Below, piece by piece: positions 20,713 through 31,260 of a stretch of DNA of 60,000 nucleotides. The notes under the pieces were generated by a model. It saw only the letters and a program-made list of their open reading frames with translations. It did not search any database and had not been told where the DNA came from. The translations under genes were made by a program, and so were the position numbers. Every line of letters begins with the position of its first letter. The first letter of the stretch is position 1. The stretch comes from Mesostigma viride (Eukaryota; Streptophyta; Mesostigmatophyceae; Mesostigmatales; Mesostigmataceae). The DNA lies in assembly GCA_009746045.1 (NCBI GenBank), contig RPFO01000076.1:4645775-4705774 (forward strand), written 5' to 3'.

Positions 20713-21243
20713 CCAGACGCGGAGATCCACGAGCGACTCGCCTTCGGCAAGCTGCGCCAGGGGACCACTCCGTATCGCGAGTTCCTGTCCAAGTTTGAGT
20801 CCAGCGCCGCCTACCTGACCGACATGACCTGGTACGAGTACAAGATCAGATTCATTGAGGCACTCAGCCCCGAGCTGCAGGACGAGGTACTAAAGCACTA
20901 CGCTGAGGTTCCTTGGAAGGAGTGGGACATCTTGAATATCCAGAGATATCTTCTGCAGGTGGCCGACGTCGTGGCTCGCGCGCGCGCACCATCGGTGCGT
21001 CGGTTCTACCGATCAGGTCCCCCGCACGACGGCGAGGAGAGCGATGACTCCCCCGATGACCGGGAGGACGGGAACGCTGACCATGGCCTCAACGCCATCG
21101 ACGCGAGTGAAGCCCGTTGCTTCATGTGCTTTGAGGTGGGTCACCTCAGGCGCGACTGCCCCAAACTCCGTAGCAGGCACGCTGGACGTGGCACGGGGGA
21201 GACCGAGCCCAGGTTTTCAGGCCCGGCGTTCGGCAGTCGCTAG
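20713..21243 (+). pseudogene. Element C gag, C-terminal part with CCHC zinc knuckle
   Basis: Continuation of the gag cut by B: DAEIHERLAFGKLRQGTTPY, YREFLSKFESSAAYLTDM, YEYKIRFIEALSPELQDEVL, then an acidic linker and the zinc knuckle CFMCFEVGHLRRDC. The frame stops at 21243. A second frame stays open to 21400 (Gln/Arg-rich), so an indel may lie near 21200. It is homologous to the remnant at 6944-7499. The next recognisable domain of C is the protease at about 21878. Confidence 0.8.
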
Positions 21244-21439
21244 GACTCCTCCGGCCCAAGGGAAAAGCCCCGCAACGCGGACGAGCGGGCGCCAGCAGGC
21301 CCGGCAGTTCACGACTCAGCACCAGCAGCCGCGGCCGCCAGCGATGAGTTCTACCAAGGGCGTGCTGCGCGCGGTCAATGAGATCGAGGCTCACGACTAG
21401 CCTCCGGACAGCGTGCGACCTTTGAGTCACCAGCAGTGG

Positions 21440-21865
21440 CCGGTTACGAGTTTGCCGCTGGGAAGTATACTATAATATATATTACTATATTAGTATATTT
21501 AACTAATAATTATATTTTTATAATATGTTCATTCCGGTGCGCTTTTCCAGTCCTAGTGGCTGGCCACCTTAGCCATTCTGAGAATGCCCACCTGTATAGG
21601 GCAAGGGGGGGGTGTCTGTTTTGCCCCACATCTGTACCAAATACCAAGGGTGCATTGGTCCTGCACAGTAGCAGGTCACCCTGTTATCATGATGTCAGTA
21701 GTACGAAGGGTGCATTGGTCCTGCACAGTAGCAGGTCACCCTGTTATCATGCTATCAGCAGTAAGGGGGGTGTTTGGAATCATACACTGACCCCATGCAT
21801 GGACGCCGTAGGCGGTAATGGGATATTTTATATATGAGAATGTAATAATATATTCAGACACGGCC
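21440..21865. repeat. AT-rich insertion with a two-copy 60-bp tandem repeat
   Basis: Strongly AT-rich flanks (21462-21525 and 21824-21862) enclose a block in which AAGGGTGCATTGGTCCTGCA through CACCCTGTTATCATG occurs at 21646 and again at 21706 (period 60, nearly identical). It separates the gag end of element C from its protease, where no such sequence is expected, so it is likely a small inserted element. Its ends show only a weak inverted similarity. Confidence 0.6.
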
Positions 21866-22210
21866 AACCAACCGTCATGGATGCCAAGTTTTTGGTCGAC
21901 ACAGGCGCTTCCACGTCCTTCCTCAACGCGGCACTGGTGCGCCGGCTGGGCCTGACGCCCAGCCCCCACACCGGACGGCCGTGCATCTGACCCACTCGGA
22001 TGGTCGCCAACACCAATCGCCCGGTCTGGCAGAGATCAAAGGTGTGCTGCAAGGCACCCCGTTCGACCTGGCTGCGACCATCGCACCGCTGGGCGCAGCG
22101 GACATCATCATTGGGCTCGACTTTGGACGCGCAGAATGTGGACATTCGCGTGCGCCGGCGAGTGGTTTGGTTTCCCGATGGTTCCTTTTGGTGCCCTGAC
22201 AGCGAGTATA
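21866..22210 (+). pseudogene. Element C retropepsin (Ty3/gypsy-type protease), frameshifted
   Basis: The open frame includes KFLVDTGASTSFLNAALVRR, the canonical DTGA active-site loop with the usual following helix. After a one-base shift near 21985, the second hallmark is ADIIIGLDFG (pattern ILG-x-D-x-L). The sequence then degrades. This protease would cut the Gag and Pol precursor. It shows that a standard D-T-G retropepsin exists in this genome, in contrast with the D-T-N/Q domains of the copia-like group. Confidence 0.75.
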
Positions 22211-22432
22211 GGGCACATAGCATTACACACGAGCGCCCGGCGGTCCTTGACTCCTTGGCAGTAATTGGACGATCGCGTGGACGCGTCGTCCCCGGGGGGA
22301 AGGGGAGGGGTCGCAGAGCGTATGAAACCAGATGGCTACTAATAATACCATATACTTCTCTACTATACCTACCTTTTATATACTAAGTACTTGTACTGGT
22401 CCACTACACTTCTTTATGATACCATACACTTC

Positions 22433-24327
22433 TATGGGAGGGTCCCATAGAAATATATCAAAACTTACCCCCCCTAATAACTACAGAAATGCAACTGTCA
22501 ACCACTGAATGATGTTTGGGGACCATAAACATGATGTTTGGGCATGCATACCACCACTTGTTGGGGGTACTACCCCCAGCCATACACCGGCTATGAGCTA
22601 AAAATAGAAAAAAACGCTGTCCGGGGCACATCTTGCCCAGAACAGTGGGAGAACCAGTTGCATGAAAAAAGCACAACCCGTATAAAAATGTCATGGGACA
22701 TGGTTTCTACCTAATTGGATCAACAAAATCAGCACATCCCTTTGAGTTATTAATTTTTGGGCCAAAAATACGCTTTTTTAGGCGGGGCGTCCCCATACAC
22801 ACTCATAACACATCAATTAGGCCTGAAAAGCACAAGTCAAATTCTGTCATGACCATAGAAGGCACTGTCAAAGTTTGGTAGCATTCTGAGCTCAGCTGTA
22901 GCAGTTATTAATTTTGGCAGTTGGCCACCTGTGCAGACGCTAAGGAAGGCATTAGTGAGTATTAAGGCACACTAACACTTCCTATGCCATCCAAAAGGCT
23001 CCTGACCATGCCCAATTCGACCACAATGTACAAGGACGTGGCTGGGCACGTCATGTGCCCTTGCCTTACCTCGACACGGGCAACCTGTTGCGTGTGTGCA
23101 CAACAATGAGGCAGGTAGCTCTACATGCCTAGCCAACACTTCTAAAGCATATTCCAGGTTTATGGTGTGGGCATCATCCCAAAACCAAGCTCAAACACAC
23201 CCTAGAAAGCCATATCCACTAATTGCCCAACAAGGGTAACAACAGACAGTCCACAGAGAAAGCAGAATTATCATACATGCTGCTTGCCAAGGCTTCTTAC
23301 CATGGTTACCTTGCCTTGCTAGCATATGAATTAGGGCTCTCCCATTTTAGTGGGAGAAAGGCCAACAAGACAACGATAACCCCTACCTACGTGCAGTTCC
23401 ACCCATGCAGTATGCCCCTCAGAAAAACCACTGCCACCTTTCTTTCCAGCGCAATTGTTTGCCAAGAAACAAACTCAAGCTTGTGAGCCTCTAACCACAA
23501 TGAAGCCTCTGCTAAGAAAGGCCGCGTCAATATTCACACAAAACTGAGTGCTGTTAGCAATCTCCTTCCAAGAAACCACTCAGCAAATCCCTGACAACTT
23601 GACGATATGCCACGGTCACGCTTTGACACATCCCAGCCATGCAACGTACACAAAAACCACTGAAAGGTGCCAGGAATCTGGCGATGCGCAGCACGGAATG
23701 GCATTATACCTGGCGCTAACTGCACGGAAAGAAGCCGAAAACTTGCGTTGATAACCCATAAAGGAAGCAAAACATTCATAGGGTCACGTTGATGACACGA
23801 TCGTACCATTACCGGAATTGTCCTTCGCCCAGCGGCGCAAGAAAGAACAACCTTCCATGGAATAATAAGACGCGCATCCCGCGAGCCTGGAGAGTGTCTT
23901 ACCGATCATGACGGAAATCTTGCCGAAACCCAGCAATTTTTTTAAAGCTTTACCAATAACGATTTAAACGCATCCTTGACGCTAGGTAAAGCCCATAAAA
24001 CCTGACAATCACCGCCGCCAGCGTGCATTCTAATTTATTCCTCTCGACGAAAACATCAGATTGGACCCCCGTGGCGATGGTCATCAATAAAATCATCGAC
24101 ACTGCAAAAAACGCGAACTCCGCTACGAAGTAGTATCATTTACTCATCATCTTTAAGATTCGCTCAGTTTCTCTGCATTCCGCAAGCTATCTTTTTCTAC
24201 TCTGCCTGAAAGCACGTCGCCATGGCCAGCTCCGGTAGGGGTGCGCGCCCCGTGCACCACTTTTTCACGGTACGGACGGGTACCGCGAATTTTTCGGCGC
24301 CAAAATATTCGCGCCGGGACCGTCCCC
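22433..24327 (-). mobile_element. Transposon J: diverged relative of DNA transposon K
   Basis: The right end (CGCGCCGGGACCGTCCCC, then TTAT) resembles the right end of K (GGAAGGGACCAGTCCCC, then TTAA). The region before it (GCCATGGCCA, then GGGGTGCGCGC and CCGTGCAC) aligns with K around 36983. Near the left end, GGGTCCCATAG and, 95 bases later, GTTTGGGCATGCAT match K at the same spacing. The minus-strand ORF of K starting MATAF is degraded here, with stops after eight codons. About 1.9 kb. The left edge is approximate and the flanking TTAA is mutated or lost. No intact gene. Confidence 0.6.
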
Positions 24328-25817
24328 TTATACTATATCTAGCTCCTGTATGATCGGCACGGTTCATCGGCTTTGGATCGAGCCGGCCATCTATGTAGGA
24401 ATCCACCGCGCAGCCGCGCGTGGATCCGACGACCCTTCTACTGCCATGCCAGGGATCGATGCGCAGCCGCGCGTGGATCCGACGACCCTTCTACTGCCAT
24501 GCCAGGGATCGATGCGCCAGCGTGCGGATATTAATTATATATTTTTGATATTCTCTATTTTCTATATAATATATTTTCTCCATGATATATTCTCTATGGG
24601 ATAATCTGCAGTTGGCGGTGGGCTTGAACGGGTCGTCCCGAAGAGGACCACGTCAGGCACTCAGCACCGCATGTGCACATGGTCCTGGCCTTTTTGGGAC
24701 ATGGGCTCACCGGATGCTTGATGATTCTACTACTAAGGCGTCCGTACCGAGGCATCTCCGCGTGGGATGCCGGATTCGGCAGCGAGTGCCAGCGACCCCA
24801 GACTACGGCCTGACTGCACGTCGCGTCCCGCGTGACCAACGGACGCGGAGTCCCATGGCACGCGGCCAAGTATTATTATAGGGAGTCTTCCGGCTGGCGG
24901 CTATGAGTCACGGCTCCTTGACTTCCTGGCGCATGAGGGACGCGCCTCGCTTCTCGTGCACCCGTACGTGATTAATTTCACCATTGCGGCACGGTGCATG
25001 GAGACGGCACGGTGCGTGGAGGCTGTTGCAACCCCGATGCGACTGGGCGATCAGGCAGGGCGGAGCCTGCACTGAATCGTGGTCGGCCGGCAAACAGATG
25101 TACAGCACCTTGTTGAATTGTCGGTAGCCAACCAATTGGCTACCCCGGCATTGAGTCGACGCCTAGCTGGGTCAGGGCACTCCTGGGCTCGAGTAACCGT
25201 GCATGCAGGGCGCGCCCGCGACCGCCGCGACCGCCGCGACCCCGGGGCTGCAAGCATATGCGGGCACGGTGCAGTTGCATGGCGACAGCACGTACTGCCG
25301 GCAGTAGTGGTGGATGACCCAGCCGGTCGTGGTTGCACGGGTTGCGCTGGTGCCGGTCGTGGTTGCATCAGAAGCAGGTGGCGGTGTCCGGTCACTGTCT
25401 CACCGCCTCAACAGTGCGCGTGCATGGTGCCGATGCCACATGATGTGGCGCTGTCGCCCCGCAGACTGCCGGTGTCCGAGTAACACCCGGTATCACTGCA
25501 TAGGGCCGGTACATCCGCTCTGAGCGGACCCGGCGCTGACGCGCGCTGAGCCATGGCAGAGCACTGAGGTACATGGGACGTGCGGGATCTGGCCGTCGAG
25601 GGCGAGTCACGGGGACTGTAGTAACGGCGACCCGCGACTGAGAGGCAGGCAGGATCGAGCTGCTGGAGTCTGAGCACCTAGTCACTGCCGCGACCCTGTG
25701 TGCACACCACTGGTGGAGGCCGATCGAGCGTGATTTGCAAGTGGCTCGTGTCCGCGCGCCTACGAGGTTGCATGGATGAGGGACTCAGAGCAGGGCGTTC
25801 CATGTGCATGGCGGGCG
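24328..25817. other. Unassigned sequence between J and the LTR-like dimer
   Basis: Apart from the 53-bp tandem repeat (24408-24513) and an AT-rich patch at 24528-24600, I see nothing I can name. The section from 24600 to 25800 is GC-rich with no recognised domain in any frame. By position it should be old pol sequence of element C or another insertion, but no integrase or polymerase motif survives. Confidence 0.35.
24408..24513. repeat. Two-copy perfect 53-bp tandem repeat
   Basis: GCGCAGCCGCGCGTGGATCC starts at 24408 and at 24461. Both copies run through CTACTGCCATGCCAGGGATC to GAT without a difference I can see. Confidence 0.9.
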
Positions 25818-28406
25818 TGTCACGTCCGTGATCATTTACGTCCGTGCACTCAAGAAGTTACGCGGTTGCCGTAATCGGAATCGTTACCGACGTTTGGTTG
25901 GTTCCGATTCAGTAGGCCGCAGGCTTTGTTCCTTGGGCCGGTGTGGAGCGCCGCGCCGGAAAGGCCTGAATTTCTAGAGTGACAGTCTTAGGTGACCTGA
26001 CTTAGGTTCAGGCGCAAGACTTTGGGGCGCAAAGCCTTGGTGGCTTGCGCAATATTCCGGTGCGTGACATTTGGCAGTTATGAATCTTTTGTATTGTCCA
26101 GACGGAATGATGTTCAGTCCATCTGACAAAGCTATAGATACGCAGATCGTAGTGTGCGGTGTGCTGGCTCGCACGTGGTTGTCGAACAGACTTGCTCTGC
26201 ATTTTGCTGGCAGTCTAACTGCACGTCAGGCGGCTTGCTGGCAAATGCGACAGCGCATGGATGCCGGGATTTTTGGAGGTATTTAGGAGCAGCGCAGCGG
26301 CCATGGTGGTCGTTGTTCGCTCGTTTCTCTCCCTCACAACTAGTTTGTTGTCTTCATGGGGTTAAACTTCTCGAACAGCCCGGAGCAGCCCCCGTGAGTG
26401 GTTGCATGTCGTTGCCATGACGATGGTTGATAAGATTGACAATGGTTTGATCCGGTTGGGATGTTGTTGGCATTGTGGACGAGAAACGTTCTGCTGACCC
26501 GGGAACAGTCCCGGGAAAGGGCCGGTTCGTCGTTGGCCAGTGTGCCAGTAACTGGGACATGAGCGCAGAGTCACACAGTTGATATAGATTATGACGTAAG
26601 TAAACACTGTTGCGCCACAGTGGCGTCATGGTCGGTCTGTGGTGATTTCGATGGGTCTCAAGGATATGTAGTTACTCTTAAAGTTGCGGCAGCACAACTC
26701 GGCATTCATTGTAATTTGTCATATGTTATGGAATGAATGGTTTGGGCATTGCTTTCATCATAAAGCATTATTGCAATCTTCATAATATAAATATCGGCTG
26801 GCTGCGCTGCCTGTCATGAAGGTGGTGGTGCCGTCAAGGACCACACCAATCATTTCCACTTTATTTAAACGAGCGAACAACCCTTGGCGGGTTCAGTTCG
26901 GACAGCCTGAGCCGGAGATATACCCAAGCTGCTTGCAGAATCAAGCACTTGGAAGAGGATTAAGCTTATCCTTTAAAAAGCTATGAAGAGGATTAGGCTT
27001 ATCCTTGAAAAAGCCATGAAGAGGATTATGCTTATCCTTGAAAAAGCACTGAAGAGGTTATTGCTTAGCCTATTTGAAAAGCATGTGTGGTCCTGTCGTG
27101 GGAATTTTTTTTCCCTATGTGATCCTCTTTTTGACTTTTTGGCTCTTCATTTTTTCGAGCTAAAAAGTGGGGGGGAATATAGTGGATCACACACAAGAGT
27201 ACTCTATTGCTATGGATATGCCTTCCAAGTGATAGTCTAGGATATAATGGCACGCAAACGCGACAGCTGTCACGTCCGTGATCATTTACGTCCGTGCACT
27301 CAAGAAGTTACGCGGTTGCCGTAATCGGAATCGTTACCGACGTTTGGTTGGTTCCGATTCAGTAGGCCGCAGGCTTTGTTCCTTGGGCCGGTGTGGAGCG
27401 CCGCGCCGGAAAGGCCTGAATTTCTAGAGTGACAGTCTTAGGTGACCTGACTTAGGTTCAGGCGCAAGACTTTGGGGCGCAAAGCCTTGGTGGCTTGCGC
27501 AATATTCCGGTGCGTGACATTTGGCAGTTATGAATCTTTTGTATTGTCCAGACGGAATGATGTTCAGTCCATCTGACAAAGCTATAGATACGCAGATCGT
27601 AGTGTGCGGTGTGCTGGCTCGCACGTGGTTGTCGAACAGACTTGCTCTGCATTTTGCTGGCAGTCTAACTGCACGTCAGGCGGCTTGCTGGCAAATGCGA
27701 CAGCGCATGGATGCCGGGATTTTTGGAGGTATTTAGGAGCAGCGCAGCGGCCATGGTGGTCGTTGTTCGCTCGTTTCTCTCCCTCACAACTAGTTTGTTG
27801 TCTTCATGGGGTTAAACTTCTCGAACAGCCCGGAGCAGCCCCCGTGAGTGGTTGCATGTCGTTGCCATGACGATGGTTGATAAGATTGACAATGGTTTGA
27901 TCCGGTTGGGATGTTGTTGGCATTGTGGACGAGAAACGTTCTGCTGACCCGGGAACAGTCCCGGGAAAGGGCCGGTTCGTCGTTGGCCAGTGTGCCAGTA
28001 ACTGGGACATGAGCGCAGAGTCACACAGTTGATATAGATTATGACGTAAGTAAACACTGTTGCGCCACAGTGGCGTCATGGTCGGTCTGTGGTGATTTCG
28101 ATGGGTCTCAAGGATATGTAGTTACTCTTAAAGTTGCGGCAGCACAACTCGGCATTCATTGTAATTTGTCATATGTTATGGAATGAATGGTTTGGGCATT
28201 GCTTTCATCATAAAGCATTATTGCAATCTTCATAATATAAATATCGGCTGGCTGCGCTGCCTGTCATGAAGGTGGTGGTGCCGTCAAGGACCACACCTAT
28301 CATTTCCACTTTATTTAATATAGTGGATCACACCCAAGAGTACTCTATTGCTATGGATATGCCTTCCAAGTGATAGGCTAGGATATAATGGCACGCAAAC
28401 GCGACA
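25818..28406. repeat. Head-to-tail pair of LTR-like units (TGTCACG...CGACA)
   Basis: Unit 1 is 25818-27265 and unit 2 is 27268-28406. Both begin TGTCACGTCCGTGATC and end GGCACGCAAACGCGACA, so each has TGTC/GACA inverted ends. Two bases (GC) lie between them. The first 1,051 bases of the units are almost identical. Unit 1 has 309 extra bases (about 26869-27176). A 7-bp direct repeat GGCGGGC flanks the pair (25810-25816 and 28407-28413). TGTCACGTCC resembles the gypsy-like LTR start TGTTACGTCC at 30111. It may be an LTR-LTR tandem or a non-autonomous element. No coding capacity. Confidence 0.75.
26952..27080 (+). repeat. Four-copy tandem repeat of about 32 bp
   Basis: GAAGAGGATTA followed by GCTTATCCTT and an AAAAGC run is repeated four times, the last copy being more diverged. 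It lies in the 309-bp segment present only in unit 1. Nearby at 27162-27175 is a purine run (AAAAAGTGGGGGGG). Confidence 0.8.
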
Positions 28407-30110
28407 GGCGGGCTGTGTGGGCTTCAAAACGTACTCTACCCCATGGCCATGCACTGGTACAGGGGTGGGGAGAGGCCTTCAAGCTTCGAGTGGGGGATGT
28501 GGCGATGCGCGGTGGGGACTCCATACATAGGGGCGTGTTTCTGTTGCGGGAATCGGGATCCTGGGCAAGACAGCCAAGCGGGGTGGACAGGCGGATCGGT
28601 CGTGCGCGGGTTTGACCCCGGTCCACGATCGCTGTATGTGCTTGAGCACCTGTGCGCTGGGCGCGATCGAGCCCGAGGAGCTCTTGTTTGGGACTGCGGG
28701 GTTGCTTCGGCCCTACTCCATGAGCAGCACGGTGTCTCGCAGGGGCAACGTTACTGATACGGCAGTTCCTGCAAGGCGTGTCACTCCCCGACCTGCCCAT
28801 TGCATTATATAGGTGCGGGCATTGCGGGCGCTATGCAGTCCACGTCGGCGGCCTCGAGCATCACATGCTCATGGGCCTACGCAAACATCAACCGTGCTCT
28901 TGCTGTGCAAGTGTCACGGAGGGTGTGACTGCGAGCTGAGGAGTTTTCCCCCGCTTGCGGTGGAGTTCAGGCACATTGGCAGTCAGGAATGCGGGGACCG
29001 GCGACTGCTCCGGTCTATGCACGTTGGCCGGAGTGGTGTTGTGCCTAAACTACTGCAGCTTCGTGGAGGAGTTGGCAGGGCTCACTCCAGTGGACACGCT
29101 GGGGCCCTGCTAGTTTTGGGCACTTAACGTGCCATATTATCCAAGTTTCCGCTGTTGATCGACTTTGACTGTTTTCTGCGCTGAGACGGCGGGGCGCACT
29201 CTAGTGGACACACTAGGGCCTTGCGGGCACCTGCATGCATTCGCAGGTGCAGGGGAGGCGCACTCTAGCGGCCACGCTAGAGCTTCCCCCTCTATACAGC
29301 CACTCCAGCGTCGGCCAGGGACGGCCACGTTGCATGGTCGGTTGGCTCACGGCGCGCCTGTATTTGAGAGGACGCGTACAACTGTCGGTAGTGAGGCGAT
29401 GGATCAGATTCTTCTGGTGCACGCCCTCGCTTCTGAGCATGGGGCCTGTACTGCATGCTGTGCCTCACCGTCGTCGACGCTAGTAGTACTTCTTAATCGT
29501 CATGTGATTACGCGCATCAGTCGCGCTGTAAGGCTGGGTTTCGGCTGGACGGGATACATGACTGGCCACCTCGTCGGCCGGATCATCAAGTTGTATGCAT
29601 GAAAAATATTCCCTCATGCTGACAGTCCCGACTGGCTATATAAAGAGTTGCCCTTGCGTGGCAAGTCTGGGGGGACCTGGTTTCACTGGCCCGTTGGTGC
29701 ACAAGGGCTGGGACATAGTACCCCTATGGTCAACATTTCATCAAGTTTGAGGCTGCTCAGAACCTCAGGACTGGTTGCGCGGGATTACATGGACTGTGCA
29801 TTATTATGTGGATGGGATAGGGCACGCGGTGGCGCCCCCTAAGATGGCTCTAGTGGATCGGCGCGCCAACAACGGCGGTCGCTGAGATGGTTGTGAGAGT
29901 TTTATGACGGATAGCGGAATTATCCTGTCATCCTTTTTCATGCTACTACGTCAGGGTTGGTTCTGTGTATCAACCTCTAGAGGAATTGGTATTACTAACC
30001 CGCGGATGAACCGGGGTTGGGACATAGTACTCTTATAGTAGCGTAGCTTACTTGTTTCCTTTCTAACTCTTGTACGGTAGGGACTACCGACCCCCGTGGG
30101 GGGGGAGGAG
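28407..30110. other. Degraded 3' region of element C
   Basis: No recognisable protein domain. Several medium open frames overlap on both strands in GC-rich sequence and none shows a family motif. It contains the CTAGTG-type hairpin repeats (29076-29290). It ends with the purine run GTGGGGGGGGAGGAG (30096-30110), a typical polypurine tract, directly against the LTR at 30111. This shows that the element lay to the left on the plus strand. Confidence 0.5.
29076..29290. repeat. Three dispersed hairpin repeats CACTC(T/C)AG...CTAG
   Basis: Related blocks at about 29076-29110, 29192-29226 and 29257-29291 share G-GCN-CACTCYAGYGG, then CACRCTRGGGCY. Each has an internal inverted repeat (such as CTAGTG/CACTAG). 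Between the second and third is a perfect 8-bp stem, GCACCTGC (29227-29234) with GCAGGTGC (29243-29250). Confidence 0.65.
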
Positions 30111-30583
30111 TGTTACGTCCCGGCCCTTTTGGACGGACGTAACAATGGAATAAATTATGTAGTTTGACTTGTTGTCATAGTCCGTAGGACTTTGGGACTC
30201 ATTTCGGGACTTAAATTGGGAATTGTCCCTTGGTCAGGACTTTTGTATGGAACTATGACAGTTTGTGTGATTCGGACCAGTTATTTTGGGCCTAGGTTGT
30301 TGTATGCGTGTATCTTCTAGGGGCCGGTGCAGTCGCGCCGCGCTGCGTACTATATAGCTAGTTGAGATATTGTACTCATGCGTGGATTCTGTAGGCGAGG
30401 GTCGATGTCGACCCGAGGATCCTGTGTGGACTGCATGCTTGGGAACGTCGGCGCCATGTCGGCGCCCCTTGCCAGCGTAGTGGCAGACCTAGGTGAAATT
30501 GGTCCGAGGACGAGAGTCTCGTCCTCTTGGTTTGATGAATGATAAGTGCAAATACGCCTACACATTGAGCCCGGGACCATTAT
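30111..30583 (+). repeat. 3' LTR of element C (gypsy-like), interrupted by element G
   Basis: It starts TGTTACGTCCCGGCCC right after the polypurine tract. Its first 34 bases contain an inverted repeat (TGTTACGTCC and GGACGTAACA). The sequence matches 11493-11965 on the opposite strand. Element G inserted after GGGACCATTAT. In the other copy the LTR continues GGGACAATTATCC, so the true LTR end lies beyond G, outside the window. Confidence 0.8.
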
Positions 30584-31237
30584 AGTTAGCATATTGGGGC
30601 ACCAATGTGCTAGATGGATGCAGGTTGAGGAGACCTTTCCAACGCCGTGTCAACCGCCTAGAACAGACAAGGGACTAGAAAGTTATCAAGTCCCGAAGTA
30701 CTGCCGACCGGTGGGCAAGGGCGGGGCACACTCAGGGCATAGTGGACAGGACACGTGGCAGGCCGTGCCTGCACAGGCTTAGCCTGGACTCTCACGTGAC
30801 TGGGACACAGTGTACTGAGGGCTCAACGGTACTGTGGCTAGTAGAAGCCAGTAACCAGCCAGCAGGTCTGCAAGGATGTACGTCCTTGCAGGACTGTGGC
30901 AGGTCCTGTGCTGTCCTAGACACAGGATAGCCAGAGATTCCTGTATGCTGCCTGCAACGAGGATGCAAGGCAGCGATACGAGGCTCTGGCAATGTAGCGT
31001 TGCCCAGCGTTGCTCATGACCGAGGAACAAGGATGGAACGAGGTTGCATATAGCTCGAGGCTCAACGAGGCAACGAGCGTCTTCACACACGAACCTTGGT
31101 CGTCACGACGAGTGGCGAGCCTATCGAGGGTCGTAGGCCTGGTGTGAGGATAAAGGTTGCTAGCCAGCAGCCTAGGGTCATTCCAGCCGGCAAGGACCAG
31201 GAGCTCACAAGCTCTGCTGACGAGTTGCTGCGCAAAT
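30584..31237 (+). repeat. 5' LTR of element G
   Basis: It begins AGTTAGCATATTGGGGCAC and shares the order of blocks of the A/B/D LTR (CCTTTCCAACGCCGTG, GGACACGTGGCAGGCCGTGC, GCCTGCACAGGCTTAGCCTG). It ends before CGTACTATTGC, the same sequence that follows the D LTR. The last bases (CGCAAAT) differ from the CTAACT ending of its relatives, so the 3' boundary is placed by alignment. Confidence 0.75.
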
Positions 31238-31260
31238 CGTACTATTGCTTCCACGCTTTC

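Noticed and set aside
21646-21765. CRISPR-like array at the 60-bp repeats
   Set aside because: There are only two direct units with no distinct spacers, in eukaryotic transposon sequence.
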